Origin: Neocallimastix lanati (nom. inval.)
Taxonomy: Eukaryota; Neocallimastigomycota; Neocallimastigomycetes; Neocallimastigales; Neocallimastigaceae
DNA length: 47,500 nucleotides
NCBI GenBank assembly: GCA_016946835.1
Contig: JACVTC010000006.1
Coordinates: 1,155,001-1,202,500 of the forward strand
Reading direction: 5' to 3'
Shown: positions 37,945 through 47,500 of the stretch, in pieces
Numbering within the stretch: the first letter of the stretch is position 1
How the letters are laid out: every line of letters starts with the position of its first letter
Notes under the pieces: generated by a model
The model's input: only the letters and a program-made list of their open reading frames with translations
Told to the model about the DNA's origin: nothing
The model's database searches: none
Made by a program: the position numbers and the translations under genes

Positions 37945-39003
37945 TTAATTATTTTCAACTTTTTGATTTTCAGGACGAAGTGAACGAACAGTTACTGCCG
38001 TTTGCCATAATTGCGATTCACGAAGTTCTTTCAATTCTTTAGAAAGATTTTCACGATAATCTGGTTTAGAATTAGCAATTAATGTATTTTCTGCTTCTGT
38101 ACCATTACGAACGGATTCATATAATTCTTCAAATACTGGTTTAGTAGCAGAATAAAATTTATCCATCCAATCAAGGGCTCCTCGACGAGCCGTCGTAGAA
38201 CAATTATTATACATCCAATCCATGCCATTCTTGCCAATAAGAGGATAAAGAGATTGAGTAGCTTCTTCAACAGTTTCATTGAATGCTTCAGAAGGAGTAT
38301 GACCATTTGAAATTAAAACTTCAAATTGAGCTTTGAAAATACCTTGAATACATCCCATAAGTGTTCCACGTTCTCCTGTAAGATCTGAATAAGTTTCTCT
38401 TTCAAACGTAGTTGGATAAAGATATCCTGATCCAATAGCAATACCTGTGGCATATGCTCTTTCTTCTGCTTTACCAGACCAATCTTGGAAAACTGCAACC
38501 GATGAATTAATACCACGACCTTCTAAGAAAAGAGAACGAACCGTAGTACCTGAACCCTTTGGAGCAACCATGATAACATCACAATCATTTGGAGGAATAA
38601 CTCCTGTTTTATCTTTGAAAACAATAGAGAAACCATGAGAGAAATATAAAGTTTTTCCATGAATTAAATCTTTAATACTATTCCATGCAGCCTTTTGACC
38701 AGCATCAGAAAGAAGATACATAATGATCGTACCCTTTTTACAAGCTTCAGTAATTTCGAAAAGAGTTTCACCTTCTATCCAACCATCTTCTTTAGCAAGA
38801 TTCCAAGAAGGACCTTTACGAAGTCCAATGACCACTTTAAATCCTTTATCTCTTAAATTACGAGATTGATTACGACCTTGAGTACCATAACCGATAACTG
38901 CGAAAGTATCATTATTAAATATTTCATTTAATTTTTGTTGAGGAAAATCTGATCTTTCATAAACGGTTTCATCAACACCTCCAAAATTTATAATTTTAAC
39001 CAT
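37945..39003 (-). CDS. ILV5: Ketol-acid reductoisomerase, copy 4
   Basis: Complete 352-residue copy. Its residues at the variable sites are I4, Q23, N30 (unique), A35, N68, V171, V229 and V349. N68 lies just after the LRKGPSW loop that contacts the NADPH phosphate in this family. All metal ligands (D207, E211, E243, E247) and the CSTTARRG motif are present. This is the first KARI gene on the far side of the two retrotransposons; coding sequence and start context are unaffected. Confidence 0.97.
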   Translation of the reverse strand: MVKIINFGGVDETVYERSDFPQQKLNEIFNNDTFAVIGYGTQGRNQSRNLRDKGFKVVIGLRKGPSWNLAKEDGWIEGETLFEITEACKKGTIIMYLLSDAGQKAAWNSIKDLIHGKTLYFSHGFSIVFKDKTGVIPPNDCDVIMVAPKGSGTTVRSLFLEGRGINSSVAVFQDWSGKAEERAYATGIAIGSGYLYPTTFERETYSDLTGERGTLMGCIQGIFKAQFEVLISNGHTPSEAFNETVEEATQSLYPLIGKNGMDWMYNNCSTTARRGALDWMDKFYSATKPVFEELYESVRNGTEAENTLIANSKPDYRENLSKELKELRESQLWQTAVTVRSLRPENQKVENN

Positions 39004-39393
39004 TTTGTTATTTTGTTTTGTTATATTTCTTTGAAAATTATATAATTTTAATATTAAATTTTAATTTTTATTAAATTTATTTTATTTTTAAAATATCCAA
39101 GAAATAATTTTTATCAATAATTTTTTATATAATAAATATTTTTATTAACTAATATTATAAAATTAATATTAATAAGAGATTTTATTTTGATTAATAATTG
39201 ATATGATATAAAATTAAAAAATAAAAAAAAAAAAAAAAAAAAGAAACTCCTTTATATTTATATAAAACTAAAAATATAATAAAAAATAATGAATTAAAAT
39301 TTTTTAAATTTTAATATATTAATTTGTAGTATAATATATATAGATATATATAACATTTATATTGATCTTTTAAATTAAATTTTAATTTTATAT

Positions 39394-39461
39394 CTATTCC
39401 ACATAAATTTATCCTAAATAATTTTAAACAATTAAAAATATTTGATCTGAACTATTCCACA
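39394..39461 (-). promoter_or_regulatory. Paired TGTGGAATAG boxes, copy 4
   Basis: Boxes at 39394-39403 and 39452-39461, 58 bp apart, 390 bp from the ATG, the longest distance of the set. Confidence 0.45.
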
Positions 39462-40154
39462 CAAAATAAATCCTTATATATCCATTTTTAAAAAATTATA
39501 CTTAACAATTTTGTATTTTACAAAATTATTTTCTTTATTTCTATAGCATTTATAATGAAACTTATTTTTTTTACTATTAAGATAAAAAAAAATACAATAT
39601 AATTCATTATAATAGAATATATATATAATATATAATATATAAAAATAGTTTATTATATATTGAATTTAATCCACATTAATTTTAACATAATATATATAAT
39701 TATCAAAAGCTAATATATAAATTTAAATAAATCACAGTTATTATTTATGTATTATATATTAAAATTGGTCAAATAAAAGCTGATTTATAAAATCAAATAA
39801 AAATAAACCAATAAATTGTATATATATATATATAATTTTTAATTAATTATAATTATACATATAATATGATAATAAGTAATTTTTTTTTTTAAAAGGTGAT
39901 TTCTTTAATTAATAATATTTTGTATTTCATAGTTAATCTTTAATTTTTTTTTTTTTTTTATAATTTTTAAATGTTTTTTTAAAACCAAATCTTTAATATA
40001 TGAGAAAACAAAAATTAATTTATATATTAATAATAATTAACTATTATTTTATTTTGATAATTTTAATCATATTAATTTATTTTGTTTTTCACTTTTTCTA
40101 TATTAAGAATTATTATTATATATTAAATATATATATTTCATATTTTTTAATTAG

Positions 40155-40181
40155 TTATTATTATTATTATTATTATTATTA

Positions 40182-40212
<31 letters not shown>

Positions 40213-40235
40213 TTATAATAATTATTATTATTATT
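40155..40235. repeat. (ATT)n microsatellite, interrupted
   Basis: About 80 bp with two interruptions, followed by TGTATGATTTCAACATTAAA. Confidence 0.9.
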
Positions 40236-40600
40236 GTATGATTTCAACATTAAACAGTTCTTTATTAAAAGATAACCAAAAATAAATAAATAAATATATC
40301 TAATTTAAGAATTAAGGCATAATTAAATTATAAATTAAAATTAACATTTTATTTTAATTTTTGTCAGTATATCTTTTTATCTAACAATTATTCATTCATT
40401 TAAATTTTAAAATAATAACATTAAAAGTATTATTTATCGTATTAAATAAACTATTAAATTGATAATAAAATTGACGATAAGGTTCTATTAAAAAAAATAA
40501 AAAAAAATAAAAAAAAATAAAAATAAAAATAAAAAATAAATAATAAAAAATAAAAAATAAAATAAAATAAAATAAAATTTAGCAATAAAACTTCCAATTG

Positions 40601-40643
<43 letters not shown>
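40601..40643. repeat. Pure poly-A tract
   Basis: About 43 consecutive A at the position equivalent to 22100-22148. Confidence 0.9.
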
Positions 40644-40645
<2 letters not shown>

Positions 40646-40969
40646 GTAATAATAAAATTATAAATCATTTGTTAATATACTTATTTTTTTTTTTATTATA
40701 ATTTTTTTATTTTTATTTATTAGTTAATTAATATTTTTATGAATTTTACATATATTTTTTAAATGTACTAATTAGAATAATAAAATTAAAGTGTATTTAT
40801 TAATGTTTTTATATTAAATTTTAAAATATTTTATTTTTATATAGTATTTCTATATATAATACATTAATTATTTAAATTATTTAAATTATGTTTAATATAG
40901 TAATTTATTCTTTAAATTAGAATTATTATATTATTAATTTTTTTTATAAGGATAATTATTTTATATAAT

Positions 40970-42028
40970 TTAATTATTTTCAATTTTTTGATTTTCAGGA
41001 CGAAGTGAACGAACAGTTACTGCCGTTTGCCATAATTGCGATTCACGAAGTTCTTTCAATTCTTTAGAAAGATTTTCGCGATAATCCGGTTTAGAATTAG
41101 CAATTAATGTATTTTCAGCTTCTGTACCATTACGAACTGATTCATAGAGCTCTTCAAATACTGGTTTAGTAGCAGAATAAAATTTATCCATCCAATCAAG
41201 TGCTCCTCGACGAGCCGTCGTAGAACAATTATTATACATCCAATCCATTCCATTCTTGCCAATAAGAGGATAAAGAGATTGAGTAGCTTCTTCAACAGTT
41301 TCATTGAATGCTTCAGAAGGAGTATGACCATTGGAAATTAAAACTTCAAATTGAGCTTTGAAAATACCTTGAATACATCCCATAAGTGTTCCACGTTCTC
41401 CTGTAAGATCTGAATAAGTTTCTCTTTCAAACGTAGTTGGATAAAGATAACCTGATCCAATAGCAATACCTGTGGCATATGCTCTTTCTTCAGCCTTACC
41501 AGACCAATCTTGGAAAACTGCAACTGATGAATTAATACCACGACCTTCTAAGAAAAGAGAACGAACCGTAGTACCTGAACCCTTTGGTGCAACCATGATA
41601 ACATCACAATCATTTGGAGGAATAACTCCTGTTTTATCTTTGAACACGATAGAGAATCCATGAGAGAAATATAAAGTTTTTCCATGAATTAAATCTTTAA
41701 TACTATTCCATGCAGCCTTTTGACCAGCATCTGAAAGAAGATACATAATGATCGTACCCTTTTTACAAGCTTCAGTAATTTCGAAAAGAGTTTCACCTTC
41801 TATCCATCCATCTTCTTTCGCAAGATTCCAAGAAGGACCTTTACGAAGTCCAATGACCACTTTAAATCCTTTATCTCTTAAATTACGAGATTGATTACGA
41901 CCTTGAGTACCATAACCGATAACTGTGAAAGTATCATTCTTAAATATTTCATTTAATTTTTGTTGAGGAAAGTCTGATCTTTCGTAAACGGTTTCATCAA
42001 CACCTCCAAAATTTATAGTTTTAACCAT
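40970..42028 (-). CDS. ILV5: Ketol-acid reductoisomerase, copy 5
   Basis: Complete 352-residue copy with the two most unusual substitutions of the set: T35 (TFTVIGYG, three residues before the Rossmann glycine motif) and I349 in the C-terminal tail. Other variable sites are T4, Q23, N68, V171, V229. All catalytic and metal-binding residues are intact, so the protein should be functional. A35 is a buried beta-strand position in this fold, so a mild effect on folding or cofactor binding is conceivable but unproven. Confidence 0.97.
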   Translation of the reverse strand: MVKTINFGGVDETVYERSDFPQQKLNEIFKNDTFTVIGYGTQGRNQSRNLRDKGFKVVIGLRKGPSWNLAKEDGWIEGETLFEITEACKKGTIIMYLLSDAGQKAAWNSIKDLIHGKTLYFSHGFSIVFKDKTGVIPPNDCDVIMVAPKGSGTTVRSLFLEGRGINSSVAVFQDWSGKAEERAYATGIAIGSGYLYPTTFERETYSDLTGERGTLMGCIQGIFKAQFEVLISNGHTPSEAFNETVEEATQSLYPLIGKNGMDWMYNNCSTTARRGALDWMDKFYSATKPVFEELYESVRNGTEAENTLIANSKPDYRENLSKELKELRESQLWQTAVTVRSLRPENQKIENN

Positions 42029-42394
42029 TTTGTTATTTTGTTTTGTTATATTTCTTTGAAAATTATATAATTTTAATATTAAATTTTAATTTTTATTAAA
42101 TTTATTTTATTTTTAAAATATCCAAGAAATAATTTTTTTATAATAGATATTTTTAATGCTTAATATTATAAGTTTAATATTATAAAAAGTTTTAATTTGA
42201 TTAATAATTGATATTATATAATTATAAAAAATAAAAAATAAAAGAAAACTCCTTTATATTTATATAAAAATAAAAATATAATAAAAAATAATGAATTAAA
42301 ATTTTTTAAATTTTAATATATTAAATTATAGTATAATATATATAGATATATATAACATTTATATTGACCTTTAAATTAAAAATTAATTTTATAT

Positions 42395-42462
42395 CCATTC
42401 CACATAAATTTATCCTAAATAATTTTAAAATATCAAAAATATTTTATCTGAACTATTCCACA
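42395..42462 (-). promoter_or_regulatory. Paired TGTGGAATRG boxes, copy 5
   Basis: Boxes at 42395-42404 and 42453-42462, 58 bp apart, 366 bp from the ATG. Confidence 0.45.
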
Positions 42463-42967
42463 TAAAATAAATCCTTATATATCTATTTTTAAAAAAATTA
42501 TACTTTACAATTTTATAATTTATAAAAATATTTTCTTTATTTCTTTATTATTTATAATAAAATTTACTTTCTTTTACTATTAAGATACAATAAAAATACA
42601 ATATAATTCATTATAATACTATACATATATTATATAATATATAAAAATAGTTTATTATATATATATATATAATTTTTAATTAATTATAATTATACATATA
42701 ATATGATAATAAGTAATTTTTTTTTAAAAGGTGATTTCTTTAATTAATAATATTTTGTTTTCATAGTTAATCTTTAATTTTTTTTTTTTTATAATTTTAA
42801 TATGTAAAATCTTTAATATATAAGAAAACATAAAATAAATGATATATTATTAAATAATAATTAATTATTATTATATTTTAATAAATTTAATTATATTATT
42901 CTTTTTTTGTTTTATACTTTTCCTATAAAAGAATTATGATTATTTATAAATATATACATTTTTATTA

Positions 42968-42970
42968 GTA

Positions 42971-43019
<49 letters not shown>

Positions 43020-43059
43020 TATTATTATTATTATGTTATTATTATTATTATTATTATTG
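42968..43059. repeat. (ATT)n microsatellite, interrupted
   Basis: About 90 bp with interruptions, at the same place in the unit as the other (ATT)n tracts. Confidence 0.9.
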
Positions 43060-43112
43060 TATGATTTCAACATTAAACAGTTCTTTATTAAAAGATAACC
43101 AAAAATAAATAA

Positions 43113-43147
<35 letters not shown>

Positions 43148-43772
43148 AAGAATTAAGGCATAATTAAATTATAAATTAAAATTAATATTTTATTTCAATT
43201 TTGTCAGTATTTCTTTTTATCTAACAATTATTCATTCATTTAAATTTTAAAATAATAACATTAATTATATTATTTATCTTATTAAATAAACTATTAAATT
43301 GATAATAAAATTGATGATAAGGCTCTATTAAAAAAATAAAAAAAAAAAAAAAAATAACAAAAATAAAAAATAAAAAATAAAATAAAATAAAATAAAATTT
43401 AGCAATAAAACTTTCTAATGAAAAAAATAATAATAATAATAATAATAAAATTATAAATCATTTGTTAATATATACTTATTTTTTTTTATTATAATTTTTT
43501 TTTATTTTTATTTATTAGTTAATTAATATTTTTATGAATTTTACATATATATTTTTTAAATGTACTAATTAGAATAATATAATTAAAATGTATTTATTAA
43601 TGTTTTTATATTAAATTTTAAAATATTTTGTTATTATATAGTATATCGATAAATTATGAATTAATTATTTAAATTATTTCAATTCTATTTAACATAGTTA
43701 TATATTCTTTAAATTAGAATCATTATATTATTAATTTTTTTTTTTGTTGTAAAGATATTTATTTTATTTAAT

Positions 43773-44831
43773 TTAATTATTTTCAACTTTTTGATTTTCA
43801 GGACGAAGTGAACGAACTGTTACTGCCGTTTGCCATAATTGCGATTCACGAAGTTCTTTCAATTCTTTAGAAAGATTTTCGCGATAATCTGGTTTAGAAT
43901 TAGCAATTAATGTATTTTCTGCTTCTGTACCATTACGAACTGATTCATAGAGCTCTTCAAATACTGGTTTAGTAGCAGAATAAAATTTATCCATCCAATC
44001 AAGGGCTCCTCGACGAGCAGTGGTAGAACAATTATTATACATCCAATCCATGCCATTCTTACCAATAAGAGGATAAAGAGATTGAGTAGCTTCTTCAACC
44101 GTTTCATTGAATGCTTCAGAAGGAGTATGACCATTGGAAATTAAAACTTCAAATTGAGCTTTGAAAATACCTTGAATACATCCCATAAGTGTTCCACGTT
44201 CTCCTGTAAGATCTGAATAAGTTTCTCTTTCAAACGTAGTTGGATAAAGATAACCTGATCCAATAGCAATACCTGTGGCATATGCTCTTTCTTCAGCCTT
44301 ACCAGACCAATCTTGGAAAATGGCAACCGATGAATTAATACCACGACCTTCTAAGAAAAGAGAACGAACCGTAGTACCTGAACCCTTTGGTGCAACCATG
44401 ATAACATCACAATCATTTGGAGGAATAACTCCTGTTTTATCTTTGAACACGATAGAGAATCCATGAGAGAAATATAAAGTTTTTCCATGAATTAAATCTT
44501 TAATACTATTCCATGCAGCTTTTTGACCAGCATCTGAAAGAAGATACATAATGATCGTACCCTTTTTACAAGCTTCAGTAATTTCGAAAAGAGTTTCACC
44601 TTCTATCCATCCATCTTCTTTCGCAAGATTCCAAGAAGGACCTTTACGAAGACCAATGACCACTTTAAATCCTTTATCTCTTAAATTACGAGATTGATTA
44701 CGACCTTGAGTACCATAACCGATAACTGCGAAAGTATCATTCTTAAATATTTCATTTAATTTTTGTTGAGGAAAGTCTGATCTTTCATAAACGGTTTCAT
44801 CAACACCTCCAAAATTTATAGTTTTAACCAT
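43773..44831 (-). CDS. ILV5: Ketol-acid reductoisomerase, copy 6
   Basis: Complete 352-residue copy with T4, Q23, K30, A35, N68, I171, V229, V349. The N68 plus I171 combination completes all four pairings of sites 68 and 171 seen across the copies. The coding sequence carries synonymous changes not seen in neighbouring copies, for example in the CSTTARRG codons. Motifs and start context are as in the other copies. Confidence 0.97.
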   Translation of the reverse strand: MVKTINFGGVDETVYERSDFPQQKLNEIFKNDTFAVIGYGTQGRNQSRNLRDKGFKVVIGLRKGPSWNLAKEDGWIEGETLFEITEACKKGTIIMYLLSDAGQKAAWNSIKDLIHGKTLYFSHGFSIVFKDKTGVIPPNDCDVIMVAPKGSGTTVRSLFLEGRGINSSVAIFQDWSGKAEERAYATGIAIGSGYLYPTTFERETYSDLTGERGTLMGCIQGIFKAQFEVLISNGHTPSEAFNETVEEATQSLYPLIGKNGMDWMYNNCSTTARRGALDWMDKFYSATKPVFEELYESVRNGTEAENTLIANSKPDYRENLSKELKELRESQLWQTAVTVRSLRPENQKVENN

Positions 44832-45172
44832 TTTGTTATTTTGTTTTGCTTTATTTCTTTAAAGTTTAAATAATTTAAAATTAATTAAATATATAGTTAA
44901 AATATCCAATAAATAATTTTTTTATAATAGATATTTTTAATGCTTAATATTATAAGTTTAATATTATAAAAAGTTTTAATTTGATTAATAATTGATATTA
45001 TATAATTATAAAAAATAAAAAATAAAAGAAAACTCCTTTATATTTATATAAAAATAAAAATATAATAAAAAATAATGAATTAAAATTTTTTAAATTTTAA
45101 TATATTAATTTATAGTATAATATATATAGATATATATAACATTTATATTTAAATTAAAATTTTATTTTATAT

Positions 45173-45240
45173 CCATTCCACATAAATTTATCCTAAATAA
45201 TTTTAAACAATTAAAAATATTTGATCTGAACTATTCCACA
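45173..45240 (-). promoter_or_regulatory. Paired TGTGGAATRG boxes, copy 6
   Basis: Boxes at 45173-45182 and 45231-45240, 58 bp apart, 341 bp from the ATG. Confidence 0.45.
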
Positions 45241-45923
45241 CAAAATAAATCCTTATATATCTATTTTAAAATGATTATACTTAACAATTTTGTATTTTAC
45301 AAAATTATTTTCCTTATTTCTTTAGCATTTATAATAAATTTTAGTTTATTTTACTATTAAGATACAATAAAAATACAATATAATTCATTATAATACAATA
45401 TATATATATATTATATATAATATGTAAAAATAGTTTATTTTATATTGTATTTAATCCTCATTAATTTTAACATAACATATATAATTATCAAAAGCTTATA
45501 TTTAAATTTAAAGATATTATTTATGTATTATATATTAAAATTGATCTAATAAAAGCTGATTTATAAAATCAAATAAAAATAAACCAATAAATTGTATATA
45601 TATATATAATTTTTAATTAATTATAATTATACATATAATATGATAATAAGTAATTTTTTTTTTAAAAGGTGATTTCTTTAATTAATAATATTTTGTATTT
45701 CATAGTTAATCTTTAATTTTTTTTTTTTTTTATAATTTTTAAATGTTTTTTTAAAACCAAATCTTTAATATATGAGAAAACAAAAATTAATTTATATATT
45801 AATAATAATTAACTATTATTTTATTTTGATAATTTTAATCATATTAATTTTTTTCGTATTACACTTTTTCTATATTAAGAATTATGATTATATATTTTAT
45901 ATATAATACATTTTTTAATTAGT

Positions 45924-45978
45924 TATTATTATTATTATTGTTATTGTTATTATTATTATTAGTAGTAGTAGTAGTAGT
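45924..45978. repeat. Degenerate (ATT)n/(AGT)n microsatellite
   Basis: Short ATT repeats with GTT variants run into about six AGT repeats, the only copy of the locus with an AGT block. Confidence 0.85.
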
Positions 45979-46682
45979 ATTTTTAGTGCATTATTTTAAC
46001 ATTAAACAATTTTTTATTAAAAAATAACCAAAATATATATTTAATTTAAGAATCAAGGCATAATTAAATTATAAATTAAAATTAACATTTTATTTTAATT
46101 TTTGTCAGTATATCTTTTTATCTAACAATTATTCATTCATTTAAATTTTAAAATAATAATATTAAAAGTATTATTTATCTTATTAAACAAACAATTAAAT
46201 TGATAATAAAATTGACGATAAGGTTCTATTAAAAAAAATAAAAAAAAATAAAAAAAATAAAAATAAAAATAAAAAATAAAAAATAAAAAATAAAAAATAA
46301 AATAAAATAAAATAAAATTTAGCAATAAAACTTCCAATTGAAAAAAAAAAAAAAAAAAAAATAGTAATAATAAAATTATAAATCATTTGTTAATATATAT
46401 ATATTTATTTTTTTTATTATAATTTTTTTTATTTTTATTTATTAATCTTTAATATTGTTATGAATTTTACATATATTTTTTAAATGTACTAATTAGACTA
46501 ATATAATTATGGTGTATTTAATAATGTTTTTATATTAAATTTTAAAATATGTTATTATTATATAGTACATCGATATATTATGTATTAACTATTTAAATTA
46601 TATCAATTCTATTTAATATATTCAATAAATTAGAATTATTATATTATTAATTTTTTTTATAAGGATAATTATTTTATATAAT

Positions 46683-47500
46683 TTAATTATTTTCAACTTT
46701 TTGATTTTCAGGACGAAGTGAACGAACTGTTACTGCCGTTTGCCATAATTGCGATTCACGAAGTTCTTTCAATTCTTTAGAAAGATTTTCGCGATAATCC
46801 GGTTTAGAATTAGCAATTAATGTATTTTCAGCTTCTGTACCATTACGAACTGATTCATATAATTCTTCAAATACTGGTTTAGTAGCAGAATAAAATTTAT
46901 CCATCCAATCAAGTGCTCCTCGACGAGCGGTCGTAGAACAATTATTATACATCCAATCCATGCCATTCTTACCAATAAGAGGATAAAGAGATTGAGTAGC
47001 TTCTTCAACCGTTTCATTGAATGCTTCAGAAGGAGTATGACCATTTGAAATTAAAACTTCAAATTGAGCTTTGAAAATACCTTGAATACATCCCATAAGT
47101 GTTCCACGTTCTCCTGTAAGATCTGAATAAGTTTCTCTTTCAAACGTAGTTGGATAAAGATAACCTGATCCAATAGCAATACCTGTGGCATATGCTCTTT
47201 CTTCTGCTTTTCCTGACCAATCTTGGAAAACTGCAACCGATGAATTAATACCACGACCTTCTAAGAAAAGAGAACGAACCGTAGTACCTGAACCCTTTGG
47301 TGCAACCATGATGACATCGCAATCATTTGGAGGAATAACTCCTGTTTTATCTTTGAAAACAATAGAGAAACCATGAGAGAAATATAAAGTTTTTCCATGA
47401 ATCAAATCTTTAATACTATTCCATGCAGCCTTTTGACCAGCATCTGAAAGAAGATACATAATGATGGTACCCTTTTTACAAGCTTCAGTAATTTCGAAAA
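46683..47500 (-). CDS. ILV5: Ketol-acid reductoisomerase, copy 7, 5' partial
   Basis: Residues about 82-352 are visible, and the frame stays open to the window edge (FEITEACKKGTII precedes the internal Met95). V171, V229 and V349 are present; the N-terminal variable sites lie outside. The metal ligands and CSTTARRG motif are intact. The true start lies beyond the right edge, so nothing can be said about its upstream region. Confidence 0.95.
   Translation of the reverse strand, partial: FEITEACKKGTIIMYLLSDAGQKAAWNSIKDLIHGKTLYFSHGFSIVFKDKTGVIPPNDCDVIMVAPKGSGTTVRSLFLEGRGINSSVAVFQDWSGKAEERAYATGIAIGSGYLYPTTFERETYSDLTGERGTLMGCIQGIFKAQFEVLISNGHTPSEAFNETVEEATQSLYPLIGKNGMDWMYNNCSTTARRGALDWMDKFYSATKPVFEELYESVRNGTEAENTLIANSKPDYRENLSKELKELRESQLWQTAVTVRSLRPENQKVENN

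Larger units (their letters stand above)
39004..40969. other. Array spacer between KARI copies 4 and 5
   Basis: Upstream region of copy 4 (boxes at 39394-39461), A/T-rich sequence with an interrupted (ATT)n tract at 40155-40235, (AAAAT)n-like runs near 40490-40580, a poly-A run at 40601-40643, and the 3' flank of copy 5. No gene is seen; the small I/Y-rich frame at 40000-40218 is compositional. Confidence 0.75.
42029..43772. other. Array spacer between KARI copies 5 and 6
   Basis: Upstream region of copy 5 (boxes at 42395-42462), an (ATT)n tract at 42968-43059, (TA)n near 43119-43142, poly-A-rich sequence near 43328-43352 and an (AAT)n run near 43427-43446. No gene is seen. Confidence 0.75.
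44832..46682. other. Array spacer between KARI copies 6 and 7
   Basis: Upstream region of copy 6 (boxes at 45173-45240), a degenerate trinucleotide tract at 45924-45978 where ATT gives way to AGT repeats, poly-A near 46341-46360, and the 3' flank of copy 7. The F/Y-rich frames at 46137-46386 are compositional. Confidence 0.75.

Overview
The window looks like nuclear DNA of an anaerobic gut fungus (Neocallimastigomycota, Piromyces/Neocallimastix-like). This is inferred from extremely AT-rich spacers, long (ATT)n tracts, poly-asparagine coding tracts, a giant intronless ankyrin-repeat ORF, Ty1/copia retrotransposons, and ketol-acid reductoisomerase (KARI, Ilv5-type) genes that begin where the mature mitochondrial enzyme of other fungi begins. 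No sequence search was run.

Layout. Positions 1-8994 (+) are the 3' part of an ankyrin-repeat gene open at the left edge. Positions 8995-11286 are AT-rich spacer holding a GC-richer hairpin-forming island (about 9990-10258) and then the upstream region of KARI copy 1 (11287-12345, +). Copy 1 faces copy 2 (19635-20693, -) tail to tail. Between them lie a copia element (element 1, 13041-18387, 5-bp target duplication AATTA) and a second hairpin-rich island (about 18695-19038). From 19635 to the right edge, KARI copies 2-7 all lie on the minus strand as a tandem array with a unit of about 2.8-3.0 kb; copy 7 is cut by the window end. The one long interval (copy 3 to copy 4, 15.5 kb) contains copia element 2 (24290-29462, duplication ATATA, decayed), copia element 3 (29986-36417, identical LTRs, intact 1961-codon gag-pol, inserted inside an (ATT)n tract), a large expansion of that tract, and a local duplication of about 400 bp. 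Subtracting these leaves about 2.8 kb, the normal unit length.

How it fits together. Seven nearly identical KARI genes in 36 kb indicate dosage amplification of one branched-chain amino-acid enzyme, probably cytosolic. Protein-level differences form a mosaic that suggests gene conversion. Every copy whose upstream region is visible carries a pair of TGTGGAATRG boxes exactly 58 bp apart, although their distance to the ATG varies. All three copia elements carry, next to the 5' LTR, a sequence matching the anticodon arm of tRNA-Lys(CUU), which suggests priming by a tRNA half. The retroelements appear to have landed in the AT-rich spacers of the array without interrupting a KARI gene.

Most other open frames (antisense to KARI, poly-Leu/poly-Asn frames in (ATT)n, F/Y/I-rich spacer frames) are shadows and are not annotated.
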